From Bradyrhizobium sp. CCBAU 53351 (GTDB taxonomy: Bacteria > Pseudomonadota > Alphaproteobacteria > Rhizobiales > Xanthobacteraceae): DNA of 64,000 nucleotides. This document shows positions 52,283-60,551 of this stretch, in pieces. Where the stretch lies: contig NZ_CP030059.1 of assembly GCF_015291745.1 (NCBI RefSeq), positions 3,623,501 to 3,687,500 of the forward strand. Direction: 5' to 3'. A model generated the notes under the pieces. It was not told the origin of the DNA and ran no database searches. It was given only the letters and a program-made list of their open reading frames with translations. Position numbers and translations under genes: made by a program. Every line of letters begins with the position of its first letter. Position 1 is the first letter of the stretch.

Positions 52283-53269
52283 TTAATCCAGATTGGACTC
52301 CGCAAACATCTTCAGGCCGACGAAGCTGGCATCGGGCTTGGTCACCAGCCTGGTCGGGATGTTGCGCAAATAGTCCTGGAACCGGCCCTTGGCTTCGAAA
52401 CGTGCCCGGAACGGGGAGTCCATCAGAAACTCGGGAAAGCGCGGGACAATTCCCCCGGCGATATAGACGCCACCGCGGGCGCCGAACGTCACCGCGAGAT
52501 TGCCGGCGACCGAGCCGAGGATGGCGCAAAACATATCGAGCGTGGCGCGGCTGACGGGACAACTGCCTTCGAGGGCGGCTTTGGTGATGGCCGCAGCGTC
52601 GCGATGCGGCACCTGAGCGCCGTCGACCTCCGCCAAGGCTTCGTAGAGATTCTGTAGTCCGGAACCCGAGAGCGCGCCACGCTCGATCGAGACATGGCCG
52701 AGACGTCGGCGCAAGCACGCGATCACGCGTTCCTCGCGCTCGTTCTCCGCCGGCAGGGTCGCGTGTCCGGCTTCGGTGACAACGGCAAGGCGCGCGCCAT
52801 GGCGTTCGACCAGACAGGAGACGCCAAAGCCGGTTCCAGGTCCGACCACCAGCAAGGGCTCTCCGGGCAGGCCCTCCTGACCGCCGAGCGAGATCAAATC
52901 GGCAGGCTGCAAGGCGGGCAGGGACCAGGCGACGACCTCGAAATCGTTGAGCACGTGGACGCTCTCGAAGCCCAGGGCCGGTTGCAGCTCGTTGCCGTCG
53001 ATGACCCAGGGACTGTTGGTCATGACGCAGCGGTTGTTGGTGACGGGACCCGCCACGGCCAGCACGGCCCTGCGGGGCTGCTCGCCACCGGCCCGGCGCG
53101 CCAGGACGTCCGCGATGGCCTCCCGGACGGTCGGGAAGTCGGCGACCTTCACATACTCGATCGGTCCGTCTTGATCGCCTTGAGCCAATTCGCTCCGGCT
53201 CAGCGCGAAGCGTGCATTGGTGCCGCCGATATCGGCGAGAAGAATCTGTCCTGTCTTGCCGATATTCAT
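52283..53269 (-). CDS. glk: Glucokinase
   Basis: A 328-residue ROK-independent (Glk-type) hexokinase that phosphorylates glucose with ATP, feeding the Entner-Doudoroff pathway. ILLADIGGTNARFALS is the phosphate motif; VLAVAGPVTNNRCVMTNSPWVID and VLNDFEVVAWSLPAL carry the sugar-binding and catalytic Asp; GPGTGFGVSCLV and EAGHATLPAENERE follow. The ATG at 53269 was chosen over a 73-residue non-conserved extension. It is divergent from pncA. Confidence 0.92.
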   Translation of the reverse strand: MNIGKTGQILLADIGGTNARFALSRSELAQGDQDGPIEYVKVADFPTVREAIADVLARRAGGEQPRRAVLAVAGPVTNNRCVMTNSPWVIDGNELQPALGFESVHVLNDFEVVAWSLPALQPADLISLGGQEGLPGEPLLVVGPGTGFGVSCLVERHGARLAVVTEAGHATLPAENEREERVIACLRRRLGHVSIERGALSGSGLQNLYEALAEVDGAQVPHRDAAAITKAALEGSCPVSRATLDMFCAILGSVAGNLAVTFGARGGVYIAGGIVPRFPEFLMDSPFRARFEAKGRFQDYLRNIPTRLVTKPDASFVGLKMFAESNLD

Positions 53270-53541
53270 GCCGCCCTCGTGGCTGCCGCCGCCTCGCGGC
53301 CGCGGCACCCCTGTCCTCCACTTTTCGACCCGATCCGCCTGCGCGAACAGTGCGAGAATCCGCCCTCGGGTGCACCTAGTCAACACGGACGAGGCCAAAG
53401 CGTTGCATCCCGGCAGTCCTCCGGTGACCAATTCGCGCAAGCTTTGCACGGTGCCGGCGGTTGCGAAGCTGCGCGGGAAGACCGACACTCAGGCAGCTTG
53501 TCCTGGCGCCGGCGCGCCGGGCACATCGAATGAGACAGGCG

Positions 53542-54168
53542 ATGAAGATTTCCGACTGCGACGTGCTGCTGGCGATCGACGTGCAGAACGACTTCTGCTC
53601 CGGCGGAGCGCTCGCCGTTCCCGGCGGTGAGAAGGTCGTCCCCGCCATCAACCGGATCGCCCAAAAATTCGCCAATGTGGTGCTGACCCAGGACTGGCAT
53701 CCGCGCGACCACGTTTCGTTCGCGCCGAACCATGCGGGCAAGCAGCCGTTCCAGACCATCGAGCTCGACTACGGCACCCAGGTGCTCTGGCCGGCGCATT
53801 GCGTGCAGGGCACTTCGGGCGCCGAATTCCATCGCGATCTCGACGTCGTCAGGGCGAGCCTGGTGGTGCGCAAGGGATTTCGCCGCGGCATCGATTCCTA
53901 TTCGGCATTGTTCGAGAACGACCATCAGACGCCGACGGGCCTGCTCGGCTATTTGCGCGAACGTGAGCTGAAGACCGTCTTCCTCGCCGGTCTCGCGCTG
54001 GATTTCTGCGTCCGCTTCTCGGCGGAGGATGCGCGCAAGGCGGGGTTACAGGTGGCGGTGATCGAGGATGCCTGCCGCGGCATCGATCTCGACGGCTCGG
54101 TGGCCGCGGCCCATCGCAGCTTTCGCGACCTCGGCATCTCCGTCGTCAGCCTCGAGGCGTTTCTATAA
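53542..54168 (+). CDS. pncA: Nicotinamidase
   Basis: PncA deamidates nicotinamide to nicotinate for NAD salvage. In this protein of about 208 residues the catalytic Asp is in LLAIDVQNDFCSGG, the metal ligands are in TQDWHPRDHVSFAPNH, the catalytic Lys in VVRKGFRRGIDSYS and the nucleophilic Cys in GLALDFCVRFSA. An alternative ATG lies at 53530. Together with nadE two genes downstream it supplies a salvage route to NAD. It is 16 bp upstream of the PhaC-like gene. Confidence 0.9.
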   Translation: MKISDCDVLLAIDVQNDFCSGGALAVPGGEKVVPAINRIAQKFANVVLTQDWHPRDHVSFAPNHAGKQPFQTIELDYGTQVLWPAHCVQGTSGAEFHRDLDVVRASLVVRKGFRRGIDSYSALFENDHQTPTGLLGYLRERELKTVFLAGLALDFCVRFSAEDARKAGLQVAVIEDACRGIDLDGSVAAAHRSFRDLGISVVSLEAFL

Positions 54169-54184
54169 GGATCTTGAGAACGTC

Positions 54185-55300
54185 ATGGTGGACAAGATCG
54201 GCAAACAGCCGGGCAGACCGGATCATGCTCCTGATGAGCCGCTGCTCTGGCCGTTCACGGCAGCCCGGCTCGCCATGGACGCTTGCTTCTGGTGGGTCGA
54301 GCGCGGCCGGGCCGAGCAGGATGAGAGCAACCTGCCGTGGACGACGCCCAACCGCGTTGCGCTGGAGCTCGCGACGATGCACCTGCGCGATTGCTCGCGA
54401 GAGCGCTCCGGTCAGCCAGTACTGGTCTGTGCGCCCTATGCGCTGCATCGGGCCTTGATCGCCGATTTCGCGCCGGGCCACAGTGTGGTGGGGTCCCTGC
54501 AGGACGGCGGCATCGGCCGGATCTACCTCACCGATTGGCGGTCAGCCAAACGTGACATGCGCTATCTCTCGATCGACAGCTATCTCGGCGATCTCAACGT
54601 CGCCGTCGACGAGATCGGCGCGCCGGTCGATCTGGTCGGCCTGTGCCAGGGCGGCTGGCTGTCGCTGCTCTATGCGGCGCGCTTCCCGGCCAAGGTGCGG
54701 CGGCTGGTGCTGGTCGGCGCGCCCGTCGACCTCTCGATCGAGTCCTCGCTCTCCCGGCTCACCCGTAACGCGCCGGGCGTGGTCTACGACCAGCTCGTCG
54801 CGCGCGGCGGCGGCAATGTCAGCGGCGGGGAGATGCTTCGCTTGTGGTCCAAGCCGCCGAACCGCGATGATATCGTGGCAGCGTTGCAGAGAGACCTGTT
54901 GGACGAGGAGGGCGCGGCGCTGCTCGCGCGCTTCGAGCGCTGGAACGCGGAGACGCTCGATCTGCCGGGCACCTATTATCTGGAGATCGTCAACCGGATC
55001 TTCCGGGAGAACCAGATCGCCCGCGGCAGCTTCAAGGCTCTTGGCCGCACGGTCGATCTGAAGGATGTCAAGGCGCCGGTGTTCCTGCTTGCCGGGCTCG
55101 ACGACGACGTCGTGCCGGCTGCGCAGGCGCTCGCCACAGCCGGTCTCCTCGGCACACCGCCGGCCTTCATTGCTGCGGCTTCCGAGCCGAGCAATCACCT
55201 CGGCCTGTTCATGGGCGCGCGCACCCACGCGCATGCCTGGCCGCGGATCGCCGAATGGCTGCGCGACGACCTGTCGGGCGTGCTGGCACGCAGCGCCTGA
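54185..55300 (+). CDS. PHA-synthase-like alpha/beta hydrolase
   Basis: A 371-residue alpha/beta-hydrolase with the features of polyhydroxyalkanoate synthases: the lipase-like box VGLCQGGW with nucleophile C154, an Asp in LLAGLDDDVVP (D306-D308) and the His in SNHLGLFMG (H338). TDWRSA and LPGTYYLEIVNRIFRENQIA are also PhaC-like. It is much shorter than class I PhaC (about 560-600 residues), lacking the long N-terminal part. It could be a short PHA synthase, a depolymerase-related enzyme or another thioester hydrolase. It lies between pncA and nadE, same strand. Confidence 0.75.
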   Translation: MVDKIGKQPGRPDHAPDEPLLWPFTAARLAMDACFWWVERGRAEQDESNLPWTTPNRVALELATMHLRDCSRERSGQPVLVCAPYALHRALIADFAPGHSVVGSLQDGGIGRIYLTDWRSAKRDMRYLSIDSYLGDLNVAVDEIGAPVDLVGLCQGGWLSLLYAARFPAKVRRLVLVGAPVDLSIESSLSRLTRNAPGVVYDQLVARGGGNVSGGEMLRLWSKPPNRDDIVAALQRDLLDEEGAALLARFERWNAETLDLPGTYYLEIVNRIFRENQIARGSFKALGRTVDLKDVKAPVFLLAGLDDDVVPAAQALATAGLLGTPPAFIAAASEPSNHLGLFMGARTHAHAWPRIAEWLRDDLSGVLARSA

Positions 55301-55440
55301 GCTCGGCGGGCGCTGAACCGGCGGCCCTGCAAGTCCGTTATGCATGACGGCGGATGGCCTGCACGGGACCCGGCCAATGGGCTACATATGATCCGGAGCT
55401 GACGGCTTCGGCAGCGAAGAGATCAAAGGTACTGCGCTCG

Positions 55441-57474
55441 ATGACTTTCCACTCGATCTACGCCCACGGATTTGCGCGCGTGGCCGCCTGTGTCACCACC
55501 TCCCACGTCGCCGACCCCTCGGCCAACGCCAAGGCCGTGCTGGCGGCGGCCAATGCCTGCCACGAGCAGTCGGTGGCGGTCGCCGTGTTTCCCGAGCTGT
55601 GCCTGTCCGGTTATGCGATCGAGGATCTGGTCAAACAGGATCCGCTGCTCGATGCGGTCGAGCGCGGCCTCGCGGGCCTCGTCGAGGCCTCCGCGGGTCT
55701 GCTGCCGGTCCTGGTCGTCGGCGCGCCGCTGCGCTTTGGCCATCGCATCTACAATTGCGCTGTCGTCGTCCATCGCGGCAACGTTCTCGGCGTGGTGCCG
55801 AAGTCTTACCTGCCGACCTACCGCGAATTCTACGAGGGCCGGCATTTCGCCTCCGGGGCCGGCATGGTCGGAGAGACGATCTCATTTGGCGGGCTGCATG
55901 CGCCGTTCGGCGTCGACTTGCTGTTTTCGGCCGAGGACGTCCCGGGCCTCACCATCGGCGTCGAGATCTGCGAGGACATGTGGATCCCGGTGACGCCGTC
56001 CGCCGAGCTCGCGCTTGCGGGCGCGAGCGTGCTGATCAATCTTTCGGGCAGCCCGATCACGATCGGCCGGGCGCGCTCGCGCGCACTGCTGTGCCAGTCG
56101 ACATCGGCGCGCTGTCTCGCGGCTTACGTCTACGCGGCCGCTGGCGCCGGGGAATCGACCACGGATCTGTCGTGGGACGGTCAGACCTCGATCTACGAGA
56201 ACGGCGTGCTGCTGGCCGAGGGCGAGCGGTTCCGCCAGGGCGGCCAGATCACCACTGCCGATGTCGATCTCGATCTGCTCAGGCAGGAACGTGTGCTGAT
56301 GGGCACGTTCGACGACAACCGCAGGCAGCGCGAGTCGTTCTACCGCAAGGTGACGTTCGCGCTGAAGCCGCCGGCCGCCGACATCGGCTTCCTGCGCAAG
56401 ATCGAGCGCTTTCCATTCGTGCCGAGCGACGAAAGCCTGCTCGAGCAGGATTGCTACGAGGCCTACAACATCCAGGTCGCCGGCCTCGTGCAGCGCATGC
56501 GCGCCACCGGCACCAAGCGCGTGGTGATCGGCGTCTCGGGCGGGCTCGATTCCACCCACGCCCTGATCGTCGCCGCAAAGGCGGTCGATCTGCTGGGCCT
56601 GCCGCGCGAGAACATCCTGGCCTACACCATGCCGGGCTTTGCCACCGGCAGCGAGAGCAAGACCCATGCGCTGGCGCTGATGCAGGCGTTGCAGACGAGC
56701 TGGCAGGAGCTCGACATCCGCACCACCGCGACGCAGATGCTGAAGGACATCGGCCATCCCTTCGGCAAGGGCGAGAAGGTCTACGACGTCACCTTCGAGA
56801 ACGTGCAGGCGGGCCTGCGCACGGACTATCTGTTCCGGCTCGCCAACCATCACGGCGGCATCGTGATCGGAACGGGTGACCTCTCAGAGCTCGCGCTCGG
56901 CTGGTGCACCTATGGCGTCGGCGACCAGATGGCGCATTACAACGTCAATGCCGGCGTGCCGAAGACGCTGATCCAGCATTTGATCCGCTGGGTGATCTCC
57001 TCGAAGCAGTTCAGCGACGACGTCAACCGCACGCTCGGCGCGATCCTCGTCGCCGAGATCTCGCCGGAGCTCGTGCCGGTGGAGCCCGGCCAGAAGCCGC
57101 AGAGCACGGAAGCGTCGGTCGGGCCGTACGAGCTGCAGGATTTCAACCTGTTCTACACGCTACGCTTCGGCATGCGGCCGTCCAAGATCGCCTTCATGGC
57201 TCAGCACGCCTGGAAGGACGTGGCCAAGGGCGAATGGCCGCCGGCGTTCCCGAACGACCGGCGCAAGGCCTATGACCTCAAGGATATCAGGCGCTGGCTC
57301 GAGGTGTTCCTGCGCCGCTTCTTCGCCTTCAGCCAGTTCAAGCGCTCGGCGATGCCGAACGGCCCCAAGGTCTCGGCGGGCGGTTCGCTGTCGCCCCGCG
57401 GCGATTGGCGCGCGCCGTCGGATTCGAGCGCGGCGGCATGGCTAGAAGATCTCGAGCGGAACGTGCCGAACTGA
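55441..57474 (+). CDS. nadE: Glutamine-dependent NAD+ synthetase
   Basis: A 677-residue bifunctional enzyme that amidates nicotinate adenine dinucleotide to NAD. The N-terminal nitrilase-type glutaminase has the triad Glu in FPELCLSGYAIEDL, Lys in VPKSYLPTYREFYE and Cys in GVEICEDMW. The synthetase domain begins near residue 350, with the ATP motif GVSGGLDSTHALI (about 364-376) and GTGDLSELALGWCTYG. Full length for the long actinobacterial/rhizobial form. The start at 55441 (MTFHSIYAHGFARVAACV) is family-typical; the frame opens earlier at 55354. Confidence 0.94.
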   Translation: MTFHSIYAHGFARVAACVTTSHVADPSANAKAVLAAANACHEQSVAVAVFPELCLSGYAIEDLVKQDPLLDAVERGLAGLVEASAGLLPVLVVGAPLRFGHRIYNCAVVVHRGNVLGVVPKSYLPTYREFYEGRHFASGAGMVGETISFGGLHAPFGVDLLFSAEDVPGLTIGVEICEDMWIPVTPSAELALAGASVLINLSGSPITIGRARSRALLCQSTSARCLAAYVYAAAGAGESTTDLSWDGQTSIYENGVLLAEGERFRQGGQITTADVDLDLLRQERVLMGTFDDNRRQRESFYRKVTFALKPPAADIGFLRKIERFPFVPSDESLLEQDCYEAYNIQVAGLVQRMRATGTKRVVIGVSGGLDSTHALIVAAKAVDLLGLPRENILAYTMPGFATGSESKTHALALMQALQTSWQELDIRTTATQMLKDIGHPFGKGEKVYDVTFENVQAGLRTDYLFRLANHHGGIVIGTGDLSELALGWCTYGVGDQMAHYNVNAGVPKTLIQHLIRWVISSKQFSDDVNRTLGAILVAEISPELVPVEPGQKPQSTEASVGPYELQDFNLFYTLRFGMRPSKIAFMAQHAWKDVAKGEWPPAFPNDRRKAYDLKDIRRWLEVFLRRFFAFSQFKRSAMPNGPKVSAGGSLSPRGDWRAPSDSSAAAWLEDLERNVPN

Positions 57475-57507
57475 TCGAGGCGGCGGAGCGGTGGGGGAGA
57501 TAATCGG

Positions 57508-57891
57508 ATGGCGGCGGGGGACAGAGCACAAGCGGAGGAAGAGGCCCGCGTCGTCAACGGCCTCTACATCTTCGACATCGAGATGCGCGACGGCAAACGC
57601 GGGCAGGCGAGGGGCGTCGTCGTGCTCTGCGACGGGCGCATCATGGGCGGCGACAGCTTCTTCTACTACACCGGCAGCTACACGTTCCGGAACGGCAAGT
57701 GGCGCGGCGACATGATCGTCAATCAGCATACCGAAGCCGTCGGCAGGACACTCGCATTCGGCGGCCGGGAGGTCACCTGCGGTTTCTCGGGCGACTATTC
57801 CGCCGGCGGCGCCGAGGTCGAAGGCATGGCGCTGGTCGGCAAGACCAGCGTGACATTCACGGCCCGCCTCACACTCAAGGACGCGATGTAA
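57508..57891 (+). CDS. GrlR family regulatory protein
   Basis: A 127-residue protein with the lipocalin-like GrlR fold: VVNGLYIFDIEMRDGKRGQA, GVVVLCDGRIMGGDSFFYYT, GSYTFRNGKWRG and a final set of beta strands. GrlR is the anti-activator of the locus-of-enterocyte-effacement type III secretion system, binding GrlA. No type III genes or GrlA homologue are in the window, so a different partner is likely. GGGGGAGA lies 8 bp before the ATG. It follows nadE by 33 bp and may be cotranscribed. Confidence 0.82.
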   Translation: MAAGDRAQAEEEARVVNGLYIFDIEMRDGKRGQARGVVVLCDGRIMGGDSFFYYTGSYTFRNGKWRGDMIVNQHTEAVGRTLAFGGREVTCGFSGDYSAGGAEVEGMALVGKTSVTFTARLTLKDAM

Positions 57892-57979
57892 TCCCCATCC
57901 TCCTTCATTCCTTCTGAGGAACCTTCGTCGCGACGGAGCGTTCGCGTCTGTTGCTGCGACATTGTCGAGGAGAGGGATC

Positions 57980-59260
57980 ATGCGTAAACACTTGATGTTA
58001 TCGACTGCGGCCGTCGGGCTTATGCTCGCGTCCGGCTTGGCCTATGCCCAGGCCCCCGGTGAGCGCCGAGATGAGCCGCGCCGAACCGAAGAACCGGCGA
58101 AGGGCGCTGCCCAGCGCGGCGGCGCCCAAGAACGAGTTCAAGAACGCGTTCAGGAACGAGTCCCGGAGCGCGCACAAGGCGCCCAGGAGCGATTGCAGGG
58201 CGCGGGCCGCGAAGAGAAGGGCGGCGCTGCCAAGCAGGAAGCGGCCGACGACAAGCGCCAGCCGGCCAATTCCGCCGATCGTAACCAACCCAAGACGAAG
58301 GATCAGGCACAAGAATCCCGCGAGCCCGCGCGCGATCGCAACCGTGAAGCGGAGAGCACGAAGCCGGGACGCGACAGCGGCAAGAGCAGCGCCGAGACCA
58401 AGCAGGACAAGTCTTCGCCGCAGAAATCGACGGCCGAGTCCGAGAAATCCAAGACCGGTCCTGCTGCTCAGCAGAACGAGCGGACTGGCGCTGCTGCCAA
58501 CCAGAAAGAGCAGAACCAGCCGCCGCGCAATGCAGCCGAGCAACAGCCGGCGCAGCAGAACAACCGGCCGGCGACCGCGACCGACACCAACCGGACGGCT
58601 CCGACCAACAATGCGCAGACCGCCCCCGGCACCTCGGGCACGCAGACCAATCAAGCCAATCAGACCACGCAGACCAACACGCAGGTCAATCAGCAGACCC
58701 AGGTGACGTCCGAGAAGCAGGTGCGGATCTCCGAAACGGTGAGTCGTACACGCCTGGCGCAGCCGGAGCGCAACCTGAACATTTCGATCCGGATCGGCGA
58801 GACGATCCCGCCACGCGTCCGTCTCTACCGGGTTCCGCCCGAGATCGTCTCGATCGAACCGGAATATCGGGACTATGAATATTTCGCCACGGAGGATGAG
58901 GTCGTCATCGTGGAGCCGCGCACGCATCGCATCGTCAGCCAGGTGCCGCGCGATCCGTCGCGGGCCCGGGCGCAGATGAGCGGCGGCGCTGCCTCGTCGA
59001 GTGTGGCCGCCGCCGGCAGCGCGACGGGCAACAACGTGAACTGTCAGGTCATGCGGCGTGACCCGTCGGGCAATGTCGCCCAGGCAGAACCGTCGACCGT
59101 CGGCTCGACCGCGCGCACGGATTCGCTGAGCGTGATTGTCCAGATGCCCGGCGGCGGCTCGTCGGCCCCGATCGCCCTCGGTGCCCCCGCAGGCAACATC
59201 GTCGTCGCGACGCAAGGGCAGGGCGACTGCACCGTGACGCTCGAGCCGCAGACGCGCTGA
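57980..59260 (+). CDS. Exported DUF1236 protein with long low-complexity region
   Basis: A 426-residue envelope protein. Residues 1-23 form a signal peptide (MRKHLMLSTAAVGLMLASGL). Residues 30-245 are low complexity, first Arg/Glu/Gln-rich with a short tandem repeat (QERVQERVQERVPER), then Gln/Asn/Thr-rich. Residues 250-330 form a DUF1236 domain (RISETVSRTRLAQPERNLNI; RLYRVPPEIVSIEPEYRDYE; VVIVEPRTHRIVSQVP). The C-terminus has two cysteines. Function of DUF1236 is unknown. GGAGAGGG precedes the ATG at 57980. Terminator at 59284. Confidence 0.85.
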   Translation: MRKHLMLSTAAVGLMLASGLAYAQAPGERRDEPRRTEEPAKGAAQRGGAQERVQERVQERVPERAQGAQERLQGAGREEKGGAAKQEAADDKRQPANSADRNQPKTKDQAQESREPARDRNREAESTKPGRDSGKSSAETKQDKSSPQKSTAESEKSKTGPAAQQNERTGAAANQKEQNQPPRNAAEQQPAQQNNRPATATDTNRTAPTNNAQTAPGTSGTQTNQANQTTQTNTQVNQQTQVTSEKQVRISETVSRTRLAQPERNLNISIRIGETIPPRVRLYRVPPEIVSIEPEYRDYEYFATEDEVVIVEPRTHRIVSQVPRDPSRARAQMSGGAASSSVAAAGSATGNNVNCQVMRRDPSGNVAQAEPSTVGSTARTDSLSVIVQMPGGGSSAPIALGAPAGNIVVATQGQGDCTVTLEPQTR

Positions 59261-59283
59261 TCGAACAACCACGCCGAAACGAC

Positions 59284-59319
59284 AACGCGCCGCCCGGATG
59301 CCCCACCGGACGGCGCGTT
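59284..59319 (+). terminator. Intrinsic terminator after the DUF1236 gene
   Basis: AACGCGCCG (59284-59292) pairs with CGGCGCGTT (59311-59319), and the inner CCGG pair (59294-59297 and 59306-59309) extends the stem. There is no strong T run, so efficiency is uncertain. Confidence 0.65.
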
Positions 59320-59707
59320 GCTGCGTTCGATTAGAAAGTTTCGAGGTCCGGAGTGCCTAGGAGTCCGGACCTCGTCACCTTGCCCCAGCCTTCAATCCCC
59401 CGCCCCATGTGGTCCCCCAACCCCATGTAGCGCGATCAGAGGGTGATGCCCGTGGAAGTGGCCGCCGATCGATGTCCCGCGATGTACGCGAAGGCTGATT
59501 AGGATTCCATTCCGGATCACTACGGACACGAATACCGATTGCCATGTCTTTCGACATCGGCATCGCGATCGCGGTCGTCTGAATCCGGAGCGCGCGACCG
59601 GCAGGATGTCCACATCTCCTGGCGCTACCGGAACCCAGGTTTCACCGGCCTGTCATTGAACTGGTCTAGCGCTGCTCCCGTCATTGCTGACGGCCAAGGA
59701 GCAAGCC
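59320..59707. other. Intergenic region without a supported gene
   Basis: About 390 bp between the terminator and the isomerase gene contain no ORF with coding character. The plus-strand frame 59539-59766 is arginine/serine-rich shadow sequence. AAGGAG at 59695-59700 is the isomerase ribosome-binding site. Nothing else stands out. Confidence 0.4.
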
Positions 59708-60523
59708 ATGTCGAAGCCGGTGCTGGGCGCCGCATTGTCCATCAAATCGATCCCTGCGCATCGTGACTGGCTTCTGGAGCGGCAGCGCGATCTCGAAATC
59801 CAGGACTTCTTCCGTGCGGATCTTCTGGACGGCGACTGGCGCAGCACGGTCGGGGAGATCAAGCAGATGCTGTCGGGCCATACCGGACGGCTCGGCATCC
59901 ACGGCCCGTTCTGGGGCTTCAAGATCGACAGCCACGATCCCATGATCCGCCAGGCGGTGACCAAGCGCCTGCTTCAGGGCCTGGATGCCGCAGAATTCCT
60001 TGGCGCGACCCAGATGGTGATGCATTCGCCGTTCACGACCTGGGATCACAACAATCTCGATCTCTATCCCGATAACCGCGCCAACATCGTGGAACGCGTC
60101 AAGGCGACGCTGGCGGAGGTGATCGCACGCGCCGAAACCATCGGCTGCGAAATCGTCATCGAGAACATCGAGGACAAGGATCCGAGCGACCGCGTGCGTC
60201 TCGCCAAGGCGCTCGAAAGCGCCAAGGTCCGCGTCTCGCTCGATACGGGTCACGCCAATTACGCCCACATTTCCACCGGCGCTCCGCCTGTCGACTATTA
60301 CGTGGAGACAGCCGGCGACATGCTGACCCACGTGCATCTGCAGGACACTGACGGCTTTGCTGACCGGCACTGGGCGCCGGGCGAAGGCAACATCCCCTGG
60401 GTCGCCGTATTCCGCGCGCTGGGACGGCTGACGTCGAACCCGCGCCTGATCCTCGAGCTTCGCAATCACGACGACGTCCGCGCCGGCGCAGCCCATCTCG
60501 CCGCGCTCGGCCTCGCTGAATAA
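59708..60523 (+). CDS. Sugar phosphate isomerase/epimerase (AP-endonuclease-2-like TIM barrel)
   Basis: A 271-residue xylose-isomerase-like TIM-barrel protein. Metal-site motifs are CEIVIENIEDKDPSDRVRLA (Glu), SLDTGHANYAHI (Asp/His), LTHVHLQDTDGFADRHW (His/Asp) and LILELRNHDDVRAGA (Glu). Substrate unknown. ATG at 59708 with AAGGAG 7 bp upstream. It is 28 bp upstream of the ABC binding protein gene on the same strand, so it probably acts on a compound taken up by that importer. Confidence 0.85.
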   Translation: MSKPVLGAALSIKSIPAHRDWLLERQRDLEIQDFFRADLLDGDWRSTVGEIKQMLSGHTGRLGIHGPFWGFKIDSHDPMIRQAVTKRLLQGLDAAEFLGATQMVMHSPFTTWDHNNLDLYPDNRANIVERVKATLAEVIARAETIGCEIVIENIEDKDPSDRVRLAKALESAKVRVSLDTGHANYAHISTGAPPVDYYVETAGDMLTHVHLQDTDGFADRHWAPGEGNIPWVAVFRALGRLTSNPRLILELRNHDDVRAGAAHLAALGLAE

Positions 60524-60551
60524 CCGCACCATCCAGGCAGGGGTCACCGCA

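Noticed and set aside
51933-53375. A 480-residue fusion reading through the small 67-residue gene and the region upstream
   Set aside because: The upstream part is antisense-frame sequence overlapping glk in another frame of the same strand; only the last 67 codons look protein-like.
58130-58190. Short tandem repeat in the DUF1236 gene as a phase-variable tract
   Set aside because: The repeat unit is in-frame (multiples of three) and imperfect, so length changes would not switch the gene off; treated as ordinary low-complexity coding sequence.
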